From Arion vulgaris (lineage: Eukaryota; Mollusca; Gastropoda; Stylommatophora; Arionidae): a DNA stretch of 64,000 nucleotides. The stretch is from assembly GCA_020796225.1 (NCBI GenBank), contig CM036756.1:64037644-64101643 (forward strand), read 5' to 3'. Positions 40,701 through 43,460 of this stretch are shown here, piece after piece (the stretch's first letter is position 1; the number at the start of each line of letters is the position of its first letter). The position numbers and the translations under genes are program-made. Under the pieces are notes generated by a model. That model made no database searches. It saw nothing but the letters and a program-made list of their open reading frames with translations, and was not told where the DNA came from.

Positions 40701-40988
40701 CTCTACGACATATAGACTCCATAGTTCTCATTCTATTATGTAGTAATTTCTGTGGAGGAAATGTATGAGATTACTACAAACGAAACCACTTAAATACAGT
40801 AGCTGAAAGAGACAATCTTGCACTCACATGTTACATAGATTGACGAGGTCCTTGTCTGTAGTGTTAGGATTCAATCCACGGATATACAAGTTTGTCCGAC
40901 TTAGCGGCTCACCAGATTGGCTCTGGTTAGACGACTGACTCGATGTGGTGTTTGGACTGTTGGCCGGCATGGTGCGTGAAGGGTAATT
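4605..40988 (-). CDS. RBMS: RBMS/shep-type RNA-binding protein gene (five exons, partial)
   Basis: Five minus-strand exons (40988-40828, 30542-30484, 21870-21779, 11008-10789, 4712-~4605) join in a consistent frame with AG acceptors and GT donors. The product has RRM1 (RNP2 LYIRGL, RNP1 KGYGFVDF), a short linker QAQMAKQQEQDPT, RRM2 (RNP2 LYIANL, RNP1 RGVGFARM) and the post-RRM block [12 protein letters not shown]. This order and linker are diagnostic of the RBMS family (vertebrate RBMS1-3, fly shep), which bind single-stranded AU-rich RNA or DNA and regulate transcripts in nucleus and cytoplasm; the function is family knowledge. Introns of 6-11 kb are filled with repeats. First exons, promoter, C-terminal exons and 3'UTR were not found. 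About 200 codons are visible; vertebrate proteins are about 400 residues. Confidence 0.93.
4777..5800. repeat. Degenerate ~20-bp A/G-rich array with a 224-bp internal duplication
   Basis: Irregular repeats of the type gataaggtaaataggaagac with inserted ggtcagcgttaga segments. A block starting at 5221 (aggaagacaatcagtgttag) recurs at 5445 almost base for base, giving a 224-bp tandem segmental duplication. The minus-strand ORFs through it (SIFLFTLS... type) are low-complexity by-products. Confidence 0.9.
5801..7870. other. Intron 4 sequence, no gene recognised
   Basis: AT-rich sequence without coding similarity that I can see. It contains a GT/CG-alternating purine-pyrimidine stretch around 7199-7255. 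Short ORFs at 5939 and 7278-7731 have no recognisable motifs, start context or splice context. It is in the RBMS transcription unit. Confidence 0.6.
7872..7935 (-). mobile_element. tRNA-like SINE head, degenerate
   Basis: On the minus strand a candidate A box (tggtcgagttgattagag) is followed about 30 bp later by a candidate B box (gtgttcaattc). No acceptor stem closes, so it is a retroposon fragment rather than a tRNA gene. Confidence 0.4.
7941..8421 (+). pseudogene. Decayed hAT-like transposase (DUF4371/ZMYM1-like) with one terminal repeat
   Basis: Broken frames read [19 protein letters not shown], then [13 protein letters not shown], then [20 protein letters not shown] and [20 protein letters not shown]. 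This is the order seen in DUF4371/hAT proteins (NHLE..., EI..A.FF....DETTD.S...Q....RYV). The Asp of VDETTD, the first catalytic acid in hAT enzymes, is kept while Glu is Tyr. Stops and frameshifts kill it. At about 8408-8421 the sequence acgagccgccact matches the terminal repeat of the MITE-h elements, suggesting that this is a relic of their mobilising relative. Confidence 0.62.
8422..9720. other. Intron 4 sequence, nothing recognised
   Basis: No exon, LINE or SINE identified by eye. ORFs at 8666 and 8901 lack motifs. Confidence 0.5.
9725..9935 (-). mobile_element. SINE-G copy, diverged
   Basis: Collinear on the minus strand with the copy at 55585-55856: accatcggcgcacgatgggt, gatgtggtcagcatcacgcc, gacctgagagtcgttc, and the head end agaagtgagttct. 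Several indels make it the oldest of the clear SINE-G copies. Confidence 0.7.
10056..10650 (-). mobile_element. SINE-F copy split by a MITE-h insertion
   Basis: Minus-strand SINE-F: (attg)n tail at 10056-10070, catcattgcattcggtgaat, aaccatgtgtgctctgatct, gtgcatgaactccatagtac, and the tRNA-like head at the right end (ggctccacgagggagagaac, cctctaggccacagagactc). The MITE at 10074-10230 interrupts it just inside the tail, showing that the MITE came later. Confidence 0.82.
10074..10230 (+). mobile_element. MITE-h (hAT-type non-autonomous transposon), 157 bp
   Basis: Perfect 14-bp terminal inverted repeats: cagtggcggctcgt at the left and acgagccgccactg at the right. The interior has ggtggggccagaca and ttttcggaaaaatcatggtt. 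The flanks gatagaacc / gataagacc look like a mutated duplication of SINE-F sequence. No coding capacity. Confidence 0.88.
10789..11008 (-). CDS. RBMS: RBMS exon 4: linker and complete RRM2
   Basis: A 220-bp exon with acceptor ttatttctcaacag and donor GTATGT. It begins in phase 0 with [15 protein letters not shown], the family's [18 protein letters not shown]2 is LYIANL; then [20 protein letters not shown], then RNP1 RGVGFARM, and it ends NAFNNKILP plus one base. This is an entire RRM. A SINE-2 insertion begins 42 bp upstream of the acceptor, so branch point and polypyrimidine tract lie in a narrow island of old sequence. Confidence 0.96.
11040..11315 (-). mobile_element. SINE-2 insertion with 11-bp TSD next to RBMS exon 4
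   Basis: The element at 11051-11304 (254 bp, minus) lies between exact copies of caaagtatagc (11040-11050, 11305-11315). The tail is (ttc)n at 11051 (AAG on the minus strand). Core blocks are cgtaaagaatgaacgcaaag, ggcctaccaaaccaatgtgc, catgtcgtaagaggcgacta and the head cgcccgagtggttac. It sits in intron 3, 42 bp upstream of the exon 4 acceptor. Confidence 0.93.
11319..11476 (-). mobile_element. MITE-h copy, 158 bp
   Basis: Ends cagttgctgctcgt and cacgagccgccactg are the MITE-h terminal repeats in reverse orientation. Flanks atagcaac (11311-11318) and ataacaac (11477-11484) are an 8-bp TSD with one change. It abuts the SINE-2 copy and its TSD shares bases with the SINE's right TSD. Confidence 0.87.
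11495..12050 (-). mobile_element. MITE-p relic, interrupted by SINE-3
   Basis: The outer parts (11526-11576 and 11908-12045) match in reverse the interior of the element at 47483-47900: accgtgcggtatattttcac, caagtcttcgaaatgccgcc, tgctgcttatgccgccc, tgtatcatagcacagctcag. The ends are too decayed to see TTAA with confidence. Confidence 0.6.
11564..11920 (+). mobile_element. SINE-3 insertion with 13-bp TSD
   Basis: The element at 11577-11907 (331 bp) lies between gaaatgccgccct at 11564-11576 and 11908-11920, both exact. It starts with attaccgggcccaaattggg, carries the shared core, then ggctagctaccccacacc and a unique second half unlike the copy at 2337. It is inserted in the MITE-p relic. Confidence 0.85.
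12130..12445 (+). pseudogene. LINE-C reverse-transcriptase C-terminal remnant
   Basis: In shifting frames the plus strand reads [40 protein letters not shown] and [11 protein letters not shown] before a stop. This is the tail of a non-LTR retrotransposon, the same family as 60.8 and 31.4 kb. The minus-strand ORFs here are shadows. Confidence 0.75.
12765..12862 (-). mobile_element. tRNA-like SINE head fragment
   Basis: On the minus strand gtggtcgccgatagcccagt is followed by gagtttgaacccag, i.e. A- and B-box-like sequences about 50 bp apart. No cloverleaf closes. Confidence 0.4.
12880..13560 (-). mobile_element. SINE-F copy, old, split by a SINE-1 insertion
   Basis: 12880-13025 (gttttgcagctttct, caagtgttatttgaagtgtt, gactaggaactcgatcacac) and 13440-13555 (agggattttggac, acgagccaagtacctttg, accttagctccatgtc) align with the middle and head of SINE-F copies such as 10240-10650. 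The SINE-1 at 13171-13425 lies between them. Confidence 0.6.
13171..13425 (-). mobile_element. SINE-1 copy
   Basis: (ttc)n tail at 13175-13193, ccatatcgaccacttgtcaa, cctaagagcgattgtaca, gcgcctacaagtaggccagc, tttttatttactagggtagc, then gtcgcagtggtactattctt and the head end. It matches the SINE-1 consensus on the minus strand, with a shortened catgtcgtaagag core. Confidence 0.88.
13970..14490. repeat. 27-bp A/G-rich minisatellite
   Basis: Units of gaggtgcatgtaaggaagga + ggattat repeat about 19 times with variants (gggcag, gggcat, aagaag). Early units at 13920-14040 are irregular. ORFs in both directions arise because the period is a multiple of three. Confidence 0.93.
14663..14880 (+). mobile_element. 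SINE-E copy
   Basis: The tRNA-like head (tagcgcgttggacta as A box, gggttcaattccg as B box) is followed by ttactgtgttcgtggcacc, gaagggttacgatgtccatg and gagctgaaagctcaagtgct. It is collinear with the minus copy at 17605-17795. Confidence 0.8.
14881..15900. other. Intron 3 sequence, nothing recognised
   Basis: AT-rich, no repeat or coding similarity noticed beyond short ORFs without motifs. Confidence 0.5.
15905..16145 (+). mobile_element. SINE-D copy
   Basis: Starts ggtgcgtctgtggttaagga, B-box-like gagttcgagac, then gaatttttacaaaagaacga, cagaaagcaatggcaaacta and the end gtcctgtaaaggatatgc. This is the reverse complement of the SINE-D bodies at 17.2, 21.2 and 22.2 kb. Confidence 0.78.
16150..16325 (+). 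pseudogene. LINE-B 3'-end fragment
   Basis: Plus-strand text such as gagcggcgagaaatattgga, gatttaccgagttgcccatg and cgaaatggagaaattgtttt corresponds to the REI..S.E...RVA.DRA.WRN tail of the LINE-B copies at 35.5 and 57.3 kb. Confidence 0.55.
16485..16712 (+). mobile_element. SINE-1 copy, 5'-truncated, with (atca)n nearby
   Basis: Begins within the element at gctaccctagtaaataaaat, then cggaaatcggatgtgctgac, cgtacaatcgctcttgggct, gtcgatatggagcgttc and an A-rich tail. A (atca)n simple repeat follows at 16674-16712. Confidence 0.82.
17165..17365 (-). mobile_element. SINE-D copy
   Basis: tatcctttacaagacgttat, caaccacagtaaacaagtcg, then gtttgaaccaggtgcacttg and gtgatcgagctttctaacgc. Minus orientation with the tRNA-like head at the right end. 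Confidence 0.78.
17605..17795 (-). mobile_element. SINE-E copy
   Basis: Reverse complement of SINE-E: cacttgagctttcagctctt, ggctcggtgccatggaaatc, ccgcggaattgagcgg (B box on minus) and gtccaacgcgctacgaacac (A box on minus). Confidence 0.8.
17800..18030 (+). mobile_element. SINE-C copy
   Basis: Contains the B-box-like ggggttcgaattcgg, gattgttgatggagctacag, gtttgtgcaacaatcttgg and gtgcaataaagccaaccctt. Collinear with 22500-22747. Its open frame is incidental. Confidence 0.72.
18200..18795. repeat. 68-bp minisatellite
   Basis: cgatctggcctagttctcga starts at 18314, 18382, 18450 and so on: seven near-identical 68-bp units to about 18789, preceded by diverged or rearranged units from 18200. Each carries ctcgag and acaacgaacataata. 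Confidence 0.95.
18855..19133 (+). mobile_element. SINE-2 insertion with ~14-bp TSD
   Basis: agaaatagcataac occurs at 18855-18868 and 19120-19133. The element between has cgcccagtggttaccgggg, ggggtgtaaagaatagaacc, catgtcgtaagaggtgacta, ggcctacaaaccaatgtgca, ttaaaattggcgtaaagaac and an (aag)n tail. The left edge of the right repeat merges with the tail. Confidence 0.9.
19437..19698 (-). mobile_element. SINE-1 copy
   Basis: Minus strand: tcttcgaatgctccatattg, cctaagagcggttgtacgtt, tgcgcctacgcgtaagccag, cacctcttacgaaatgcctt and a GC-rich head end gggcaccggccccacg. Confidence 0.88.
19700..21180. other. Intron 3 sequence, nothing recognised
   Basis: A pyrimidine-rich (ct)n patch lies at 19748-19780; the rest is AT-rich unique-looking DNA with no exon or element I can name. 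Confidence 0.5.
21183..21415 (-). mobile_element. SINE-D copy
   Basis: catatcctttacaggacgta, caaccacagtaagcgaatcg, ttcagtagtttatcattgct, ggagtttgaaccaggtccgt, taagctacagacgccccc. About 80% or better match to the copy 1 kb to the right, with exon 3 between them. Confidence 0.85.
21779..21870 (-). CDS. RBMS: RBMS exon 3: RNP1 and end of RRM1, inter-RRM linker
   Basis: A 92-bp exon with acceptor taatgtatatttcag and donor GTAAGC. Joined to exon 2 it gives Gly then [20 protein letters not shown] and [10 protein letters not shown], ending in phase 0. (C)KGYGFVDF is the RNP1 motif of RRM1. The family has YGFVDFDSPAAAQKAV and GVQAQMAK. A SINE-D copy lies about 360 bp below it and another about 330 bp above. 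Confidence 0.95.
22203..22442 (-). mobile_element. SINE-D copy, best preserved
   Basis: Minus strand: the head gtctgtagcttaagcggtag holds the A box and gagtttgaaccaggtacgc on the plus strand marks the B box. The body is gtgaggtctatgtttacctt and the 3' end cctgtaaaggatatgcc is followed by (attc)n. Flanks aatttcgtata / aatttgcgtata look like a slightly mutated TSD. Confidence 0.85.
22500..22747 (+). mobile_element. SINE-C copy, best preserved
   Basis: The tRNA-like head tctgtggctcagtggttacg (A box) with gtgggttcgaatcctgaac (B box) is followed by cacctacgattgttgccgga, gctacagatttcgttctttg, gtgacgtgccatttctgagg, gccatatggggtaaaacccg and the end caatccttcggcttt. The head lacks a closable cloverleaf, so it is a SINE, not a tRNA gene. 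Confidence 0.85.
23300..24245 (-). pseudogene. LINE-D reverse-transcriptase 3' part, split by LINE-A
   Basis: Minus strand, in broken frames: [20 protein letters not shown] (24240-24180), then beyond an insert [23 protein letters not shown], then [18 protein letters not shown] text and NIREEDE..., ending near (aag)n. The same family is on the plus strand at 28.15-28.89 kb. The resident copy is interrupted at 23749/24179. Confidence 0.72.
23749..24179 (-). mobile_element. 5'-truncated LINE-A insertion with 12-bp TSD
   Basis: The insert 23761-24167 lies between exact tgaacatctgtt copies at 23749-23760 and 24168-24179. The minus strand encodes [60 protein letters not shown] and [10 protein letters not shown], ending in a (gat)n tail. 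This is the C-terminal region of an RTE-like LINE (RRRWRWIGHTLRRP... type). Confidence 0.9.
24530..24675. repeat. Dispersed repeat R1, copy 1
   Basis: tgcaacgggtcaccccataa, tgtgccaacgaaaaacacac, gaaatgctaacaatt, cagaatgaaacagctgtacc and cacaaaaagcaacctg are collinear with 41985-42140. Class unknown. Confidence 0.75.
24785..25165 (-). pseudogene. LINE-B reverse-transcriptase 3' end
   Basis: Minus strand reads [51 protein letters not shown] and [14 protein letters not shown], then frameshifts into the RVAQDRA region. The 3' terminus is ggtacgagaggaattattat. No catalytic region is present. Confidence 0.85.
25200..25675 (+). pseudogene. LINE-E reverse-transcriptase C-terminus with zinc-finger-like tail
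   Basis: Plus strand in broken frames: [43 protein letters not shown], then [11 protein letters not shown] followed by a [12 protein letters not shown] end. Jockey/CR1-like LINEs in several animals end with such a Cys2-His2 motif. Several stops; dead copy. Confidence 0.75.
25676..26190. other. Intron 2 sequence with AT-rich palindromic patch
   Basis: No exon seen. ttaatgacgagccctgta at 25999-26016 resembles one MITE-h end, and 26018-26062 is a TA-rich near-palindromic run. Confidence 0.45.
26192..27968. repeat. ~35-bp hairpin-bearing minisatellite, about 50 copies
   Basis: Units have the form gaaatgtaccacttgtagaa + gagaaacaagtacaa, with many 1-3-base indels at the left and very regular units at 27170-27460. 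Each unit holds the inverted repeat ACTTGT ... ACAAGT round an ~11-nt purine loop. All minus frames are open (ORF up to 537 residues, [19 protein letters not shown]) because the sequence lacks minus-strand stops; the composition is purely repeat-driven. Confidence 0.95.
28150..28890 (+). pseudogene. LINE-D reverse-transcriptase 3' part
   Basis: Plus strand fragments: [21 protein letters not shown] text, [59 protein letters not shown] and TSGKKARGP, then [14 protein letters not shown]. It is longer at the 5' side than the copy at 23.3-24.2 kb and inverted relative to it. Stops interrupt it. Confidence 0.8.
28985..29195 (-). repeat. Dispersed repeat Y, copy 1
   Basis: catcatagaactccgaacac, gtgctccgatctccgcttta, acgccagttcgattttgatt, gacacccatctctctcaatc and tggtcagtgac match, inverted, 46915-47098, and partly 58265-58390. 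Class not recognised; it may be the 3' end of a retroelement (a tga repeat lies at one end in each). Confidence 0.6.
29697..29982 (+). mobile_element. SINE-1 insertion with 13-bp TSD
   Basis: aaatgcattcaac is repeated exactly at 29697-29709 and 29970-29982. The element has agtgtcggggcatgcaaggg, catgtcgtaagaggcaactg, cctaggaatgttaccctat, gaaatcggatgtgctgacct, cagtcgctcttaggctcaga, tggtcgatatggaacgttcg and an (aag)n tail. The target is LINE-B sequence. Confidence 0.94.
29993..30287 (-). pseudogene. LINE-F reverse-transcriptase C-terminal piece
   Basis: Minus strand reads [39 protein letters not shown] and [13 protein letters not shown], typical LINE tail text. Flanks cttattttctat / cttactttctat fit a TSD with one change. 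Confidence 0.65.
30484..30542 (-). CDS. RBMS: RBMS exon 2: middle of RRM1
   Basis: A 59-bp microexon with acceptor atatttcttttcag and donor GTAAAT. It completes the split Met codon and encodes [19 protein letters not shown], ending one base into the next codon. Vertebrate RBMS has YGKIVSTKAILDKTTNKCK at this place, so identity is very high over the whole exon. It is too short to appear as an ORF and is embedded between LINE remnants and a 16-bp minisatellite. Confidence 0.95.
30650..30740. repeat. 16/22-bp short tandem repeat
   Basis: tttataaatgtgttgt repeats about five times, the first two units carrying an extra acg. It lies about 110 bp upstream, in transcript sense, of the exon 2 acceptor. 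Confidence 0.85.
30898..31345 (+). mobile_element. SINE-F copy, full length
   Basis: Starts gaggtctctgtagcgtagag (A-box-like) with aaccggttcgctctctcg (B-box-like). Then agatccctgatatcagtgta, gagacgaacgataaaacgta, cgtaaaagaactcc-like text, a ggagttcgtgcactg-like block, gagatcggagcacacatggt, gtgcaatgatgatgatccta and the (atca)n-like end. About 440 bp, long for a SINE. Confidence 0.85.
31386..31560 (-). pseudogene. LINE-C reverse-transcriptase C-terminal remnant
   Basis: Minus strand: [40 protein letters not shown], then a frameshift before the [10 protein letters not shown] end. Same family as 12.2 and 60.9 kb. Confidence 0.8.
31640..32215 (-). pseudogene. LINE-B 3' end carrying an internal 25-bp expansion
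   Basis: Minus strand: [19 protein letters not shown] (31860-31950) equals the [18 protein letters not shown] of better copies. The upstream [15 protein letters not shown] part is replaced by repeated [10 protein letters not shown]. 31670-31755 carries the RVAQDRA tail in decayed form. Confidence 0.75.
31970..32190. repeat. 25-bp minisatellite grown inside LINE-B
   Basis: Nine or so units of tgcttttgctttccactgca + atgtc. On the minus strand the unit is gacattgcagtggaaagcaa..., the LINE-B codons for QALKWDAK. All frames are open on both strands, so the ORFs here are artefacts. Confidence 0.93.
32218..32332 (-). mobile_element. SINE-2 3'-half fragment
   Basis: ttcgttctttacgaccaatt, gtgatatgtttgatctttgc, caagaacgtgtgcatatacg, ttggtttggtaggcccctaa. 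Matches 11055-11165 on the minus strand; the core and head are missing. Directly joined to LINE-B sequence. Confidence 0.85.
32587..33233. repeat. 21-bp minisatellite, about 30 copies
   Basis: Units gaagattttaataaaagagg + g with variants atgaaagag and atgaacgag. A 21-bp period leaves all plus frames open, giving (GEDFNKR)n and (EGKILIK)n ORFs of 206 and 214 residues. No splice or start context links them to a gene, and they run antisense to RBMS. Confidence 0.96.
33234..33560. repeat. 20-bp minisatellite and derived edge
   Basis: Units aacaaacgaatgaaaagtat to about 33455, then looser aaacgagtggaaaac repeats to 33560. It is adjacent to, and probably related in origin to, the 21-bp array (both carry aatgaa and aacga words). 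33700-33810 has four loose ~27-bp repeats around gacagcgatggacggct. Confidence 0.9.
33811..34734. other. Intron 1 sequence, nothing firm
   Basis: No exon recognised. On the minus strand at 34570-34660 a cgtgttcgattcc B-box-like string suggests a worn SINE head. Confidence 0.4.
34735..35015 (-). mobile_element. SINE-F copy, head missing
   Basis: cattgcacttcggtgagtaa, ccatgtgtgctccaaactct, agatctcagcggcagtgcac, gattttgttcgggctgcggc, caatggttcttttacgtgct. Ends before the tRNA-like head. Confidence 0.82.
35425..35880 (-). pseudogene. LINE-B reverse-transcriptase C-terminus, best copy (127-residue frame)
   Basis: An intact minus frame 35842-35459 reads [100 protein letters not shown] and [18 protein letters not shown]. 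These are the last ~127 residues of a LINE polymerase; fingers, palm and endonuclease are absent (5' truncation). The 3' end is aacggtacgagaggaattat plus (tta)n. Recently inserted by its intactness. Confidence 0.88.
36264..36490 (-). pseudogene. LINE-B fragment, old
   Basis: cttctcagagtatgctcaac, gaatttctccaattttatgt, tttttcgcagatatctattt and caaatgcattcaacttacat follow the LINE-B order at 35650-35830, with many changes. Confidence 0.7.
36668..37125. repeat. 23-bp minisatellite, about 20 copies
   Basis: ggcatgttttagtggggaga + aaa with c/t alternation at base 3 and occasional loss of one g. Strongly strand-asymmetric (purine + T on plus). Confidence 0.95.
37247..37521 (+). mobile_element. SINE-1 insertion with 13-bp TSD
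   Basis: aatacataataat occurs at 37247-37259 and 37509-37521. The element has tgctggggcccgcaatggaa, gtaccgctgcaaactacaag, gcatgtcgtaagagacgact, gaagctaccctagtaaatag, cacaacgtacaatcactctt, ggtcgatatggagcgtt and agttgaagaagaaa. The right TSD is also the start of the first 66-bp repeat unit that follows. Confidence 0.92.
37509..37838. repeat. 66-bp minisatellite, five copies
   Basis: Units start at 37509, 37575, 37641, 37707 and 37773 with aatacataataatgagaact or aatacataatattgagaact. The first three carry a tatcgtaaatacgtg core, the last two taacttaaatacgtg, so the array is two sub-blocks. Confidence 0.94.
37880..38270. other. Pair of Penelope-like/hammerhead-type motifs (tentative)
   Basis: On the minus strand at about 37883-37916 the text runs ttgataaaggcctttagctc then gaaacgttg. 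On the plus strand at 38224-38253 it runs gaagaagacttatagtc then gatacgtcgg. Both fit the pattern TGA.GAAGGC...GCCGAAACGT known from ends of Penelope-like retroelements, where it belongs to a hammerhead ribozyme. Both are degenerate and no polymerase was seen, so the call is weak. Confidence 0.35.
38605..38965 (-). mobile_element. SINE-F copy with long (attg)n tail
   Basis: (attg)n at 38605-38655, then aggaccatcattgctgcact, tcggtgtataaacatgtgtg, tgtcaagtgttcttttacgt, cgtatctgataggactggga. Head truncated. Confidence 0.85.
39052..39292 (+). mobile_element. SINE-2 copy
   Basis: cgcccgagtggttaccgggg, ttggggtgtaaagaatagaa, gcgcatgtcgtaagaggcga, ctatgcgtttagaggcctac, agagtgattaaaattggtcg, gaacgcaaagaagaa. 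No clear TSD found. Confidence 0.9.
39643..39885 (+). mobile_element. SINE-C copy
   Basis: tgtggctaagtggttaagct (A box), gtgggttccaatccggac (B box), ctctaagattattgctgggg, ctctcggcaggtggcgtgct, gcggtaaaacctgatgcaat, gaatccttcggctttaaac. Confidence 0.84.
40305..40712 (-). mobile_element. SINE-F copy, near full length
   Basis: Minus strand: head ctctacgacatatagactcc and ggctccacgagggagcgaac (B-box region), middle tcgtccgtctccgagatgac, end cattgcacttcgatgagtaa. It ends about 120 bp from the donor of RBMS exon 1. Confidence 0.85.
40828..40988 (-). CDS. RBMS: RBMS exon 1 of those visible: Ser/Asn-rich N-terminus and start of RRM1
   Basis: The acceptor tttctctatttcag precedes 40988 and the donor GTGAGT follows 40828. 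The 161-bp exon starts in phase 0 and ends with two bases of a codon. It encodes [13 protein letters not shown], a Ser/Gln/Asn-rich stretch, then [20 protein letters not shown] and NLCN. LYIRGL is RNP2 of RRM1; the family has LYIRGLPPHTTDQDL here. An in-frame Met (seventh codon) in a CACCATG context could act as an internal start, but the good acceptor argues for upstream coding or leader exons. The split codon AT|G with exon 2 gives Met before FGKI. Confidence 0.93.
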
Positions 40989-41194
40989 CTGAAATAGAGA
41001 AAGCATGACAAGATTTTGAAAATATGTTTTTTTAAAAATCAAGTAGTCATTATAAATAGAACAAGTGGTCAAATGTTATTGGGTAACAGTAAAGTAAGTA
41101 ACGGTTTGGTTTTCATCTAATGTTGTATATTGAATAAATTTGTGTTATGTTTGCAGATTACCTGATCAGCGACACAATATCGGTTTTATCAATA

Positions 41195-41430
41195 TTGTCA
41201 CGCCGACAGCTTTTACTTCTCAGTGTTCTTCAGGTCTCCAAATTAGGTTAGGTTAACCTGAGAGTCATTTCCGGTCAAACACATTCCTACTTTATCTGGG
41301 GATGCTATTGTTGTTGTTATCCAGCCCCCAGGAAGTATTAGCTTTCCCCCTTTTTTCCTAAATTTAAGTGGGAATCGAGCAGAGACAACCTATCTCGAAA
41401 ACAGATGCTCTAACAACCGTGCAAGTGTAA
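41195..41430 (-). mobile_element. SINE-G copy, very diverged
   Basis: cacgccgacagcttttactt, gttaacctgagagtcatttc and agtgggaatcgagc follow the order of the SINE-G copy at 55.6 kb. Many differences. Confidence 0.45.
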
Positions 41431-41661
41431 AAGTTAATAATAAGAGTGGACACGATCCAATTTCACGTTCAGGGTGTGATTCTGATAAAAAGCCGCACTA
41501 TTGTAGTCTGGCTAAGCAGTAGGTATAGAAGAGAAAATGCAAAACCTCTCATAAAACGATACTACTGAACACCACTAGCACTATGTTTGACTGAAAGAAG
41601 ACAATAACACAGTCTTATTGTAATTAGTCGTACAATGTAACAGACGTAGCATATATATATC

Positions 41662-41912
41662 CAGAGAGAGAGCCGCGGTAGCGTAGTGAACTCGCTTATC
41701 AAGGCTGGTGGTCCGGGTTCAACTCCCTCAGTGGGCGTGGAATTTTTGCCGTCGACCCAGCCTCAACTGGGTACCAGATATGCTCTGGGAAAGTAAAGGC
41801 GGCCGGCGTGATGCTGACTACATCACACATCGTGTGCCGACGGTCAATGAAAAATACAGGCCTAACACTGTATTGCCCTATATACCACGAGGTATGAAAG
41901 GGTTCCTATACT
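41662..41912 (+). mobile_element. SINE-G copy, well preserved
   Basis: Head gccgcggtagcgtagtgaac (A box), gtccgggttcaactccct (B box), then cctcaactgggtaccagata, ggcggccggcgtgatgctga, cacatcgtgtgccgacggtc, aggcctaacactgtattgcc, cacgaggtatgaaagggttc. About 90% match to the minus copy at 55585-55856. Confidence 0.9.
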
Positions 41913-41984
41913 AATATATAGATATAGATATAATAAAAGGATGGACTTATTTACGAGAAATTAACATAGTTCATAGTTCATAGG

Positions 41985-42420
41985 TACGGTTCCAACTTCC
42001 CTGCAACGGGTCACCCTATAATTGCTCCGTTCCTGTGCCAATGAATATCACACGAAATGCTAACACCTGTGAAAAGTTTCCTGTGTGAGCTAATTCCAGA
42101 ATGAAACAGCCGCGTACCGCCACAAAAAGCAACCTGCACCGCATAAAATGCATATGGCCGTCGCGAATGTAGCAACACAAAACTGTTCATCACTTGAATT
42201 GCAATTCTTGTCGAAAGGGACATCAATCACGGCAAAATCCAGCTTTCTGCACTCGCAATATAACTGCATACGGCAGATTGAGCTTGTTCGTCATAACCGC
42301 TGTCCGCCATTTTCTGAATACACACAACAAACGCACGGTTGACACAGCAAAAGCATTCCATGTAACAGTCACAGCTCACAGCGTTGCTCAAGCACTAACT
42401 CAGTAGCTCGGCAAACGAAA
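41985..42420. repeat. Dispersed repeat R1, copy 2, with CpG-rich flank
   Basis: ctgcaacgggtcaccctata, tgtgccaatgaatatcacac, gaaatgctaacacctgtg, cagaatgaaacagccgcgta match 24530-24675. The following 280 bp (gcgaatgtagcaac, ccgctgtccgccattttctg, aaacatggcgggaat) are richer in CpG than their surroundings but contain no recognisable exon. Confidence 0.6.
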
Positions 42421-42585
42421 CCGGAAAATACCCGACCAAACATGGCGGGAATGCGCTAGCAAAGTCGTGTTCAGAATCAAACCGTTCTGACTCTGAATGG
42501 CCCTCCTACATTCTGCCATTGTTGGCCAGATTTTTCGAGAAATGAACATATTAATTTCAAATTACAGGATCCTAGATACGCACTG

Positions 42586-42820
42586 TGTTGTCGGGGCTCT
42601 CTAAAGTACACTACGATCAACAAGGCATGTCGTAAGAGGCGAGAGGTAGGGGCCTAGGAATGCTACCCTAATAAATAACAAGCGTCGCAGAAATCGGATG
42701 TGCTGGCCTACTTTTAGGCACATAACTGGCACAACGTACAATCGCTCTTAGGCTCGGATCACATACAAATCACAAAAAGTGGTTAACAAGTGGTCGATAT
42801 GGAGCGTTCGAAGAAGACGG
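42586..42820 (+). mobile_element. SINE-1 copy
   Basis: gtgttgtcggggctct, aaggcatgtcgtaagaggcg, ctaggaatgctaccctaata, gcgtcgcagaaatcggatgt, gcacaacgtacaatcgctct, gtcgatatggagcgttcgaa, gaaga tail. A short internal change replaces the usual agaatagtacc part. Confidence 0.9.
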
Positions 42821-43029
42821 TTCTAAATAAAAACAAAACTAAGATATATGCGTGTTCTTCACATGAAATATCTTCGAATCCAAAAAAGATGAGCAGAAAG
42901 TGCCGGTGATAATGTACCCATGTACATGTACATCACGGGTGACTACTAAGTACCCAGCTAGTAAATTTATTAATTAATAAAATTACTAACCAACAAATTA
43001 ACTAAGTAATATTCGTCTATCACATGCGA

Positions 43030-43460
43030 TAATGAATATTGCCTCACACGTGTGCAGTTGCGCCTCGCTGGTGTATGCGGAGGGGACTGTAGATACAAAT
43101 ACTGGAACACAATACCTTAACACAGGTGGGGTAAACATGGTTAGGGTTGGACAAGTGGGTGTTGTGTGTTGTATCTTTTTGCGCAGCTCACTTTTACTGC
43201 TTCTCGGCAGTACGACGATTCTCAACTATGCGCGATCCTGCGGCGGTCTTGCGCAAGGGATTCTCAGTATGTGGTGTGTATTTCGAAGAGTTTTAGAGAC
43301 TTTTTAGGAGTGTTTTCGAACGTTTTTTTTCTGTCCACCAACCTGTCGTTTGTCGCCATCTTGCTTGTCACACATCAACTGGTTTGGGATGCTTTAATCA
43401 GGTATACGCACAACAAGACTGGTACATCTCACCTGGGCTTTTTTGCAACACAATGAATAC
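43030..43460 (-). pseudogene. LINE-E reverse-transcriptase C-terminus, inverted copy
   Basis: Minus strand holds, in broken frames, KMATNDRLVDRKK, ESLAQDRRRIAHSCRIV, then CPNLNHVYPTC and RIHQRGATAHV, collinear with 25.25-25.67 kb. The plus-strand ORFs are shadows. Confidence 0.72.
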
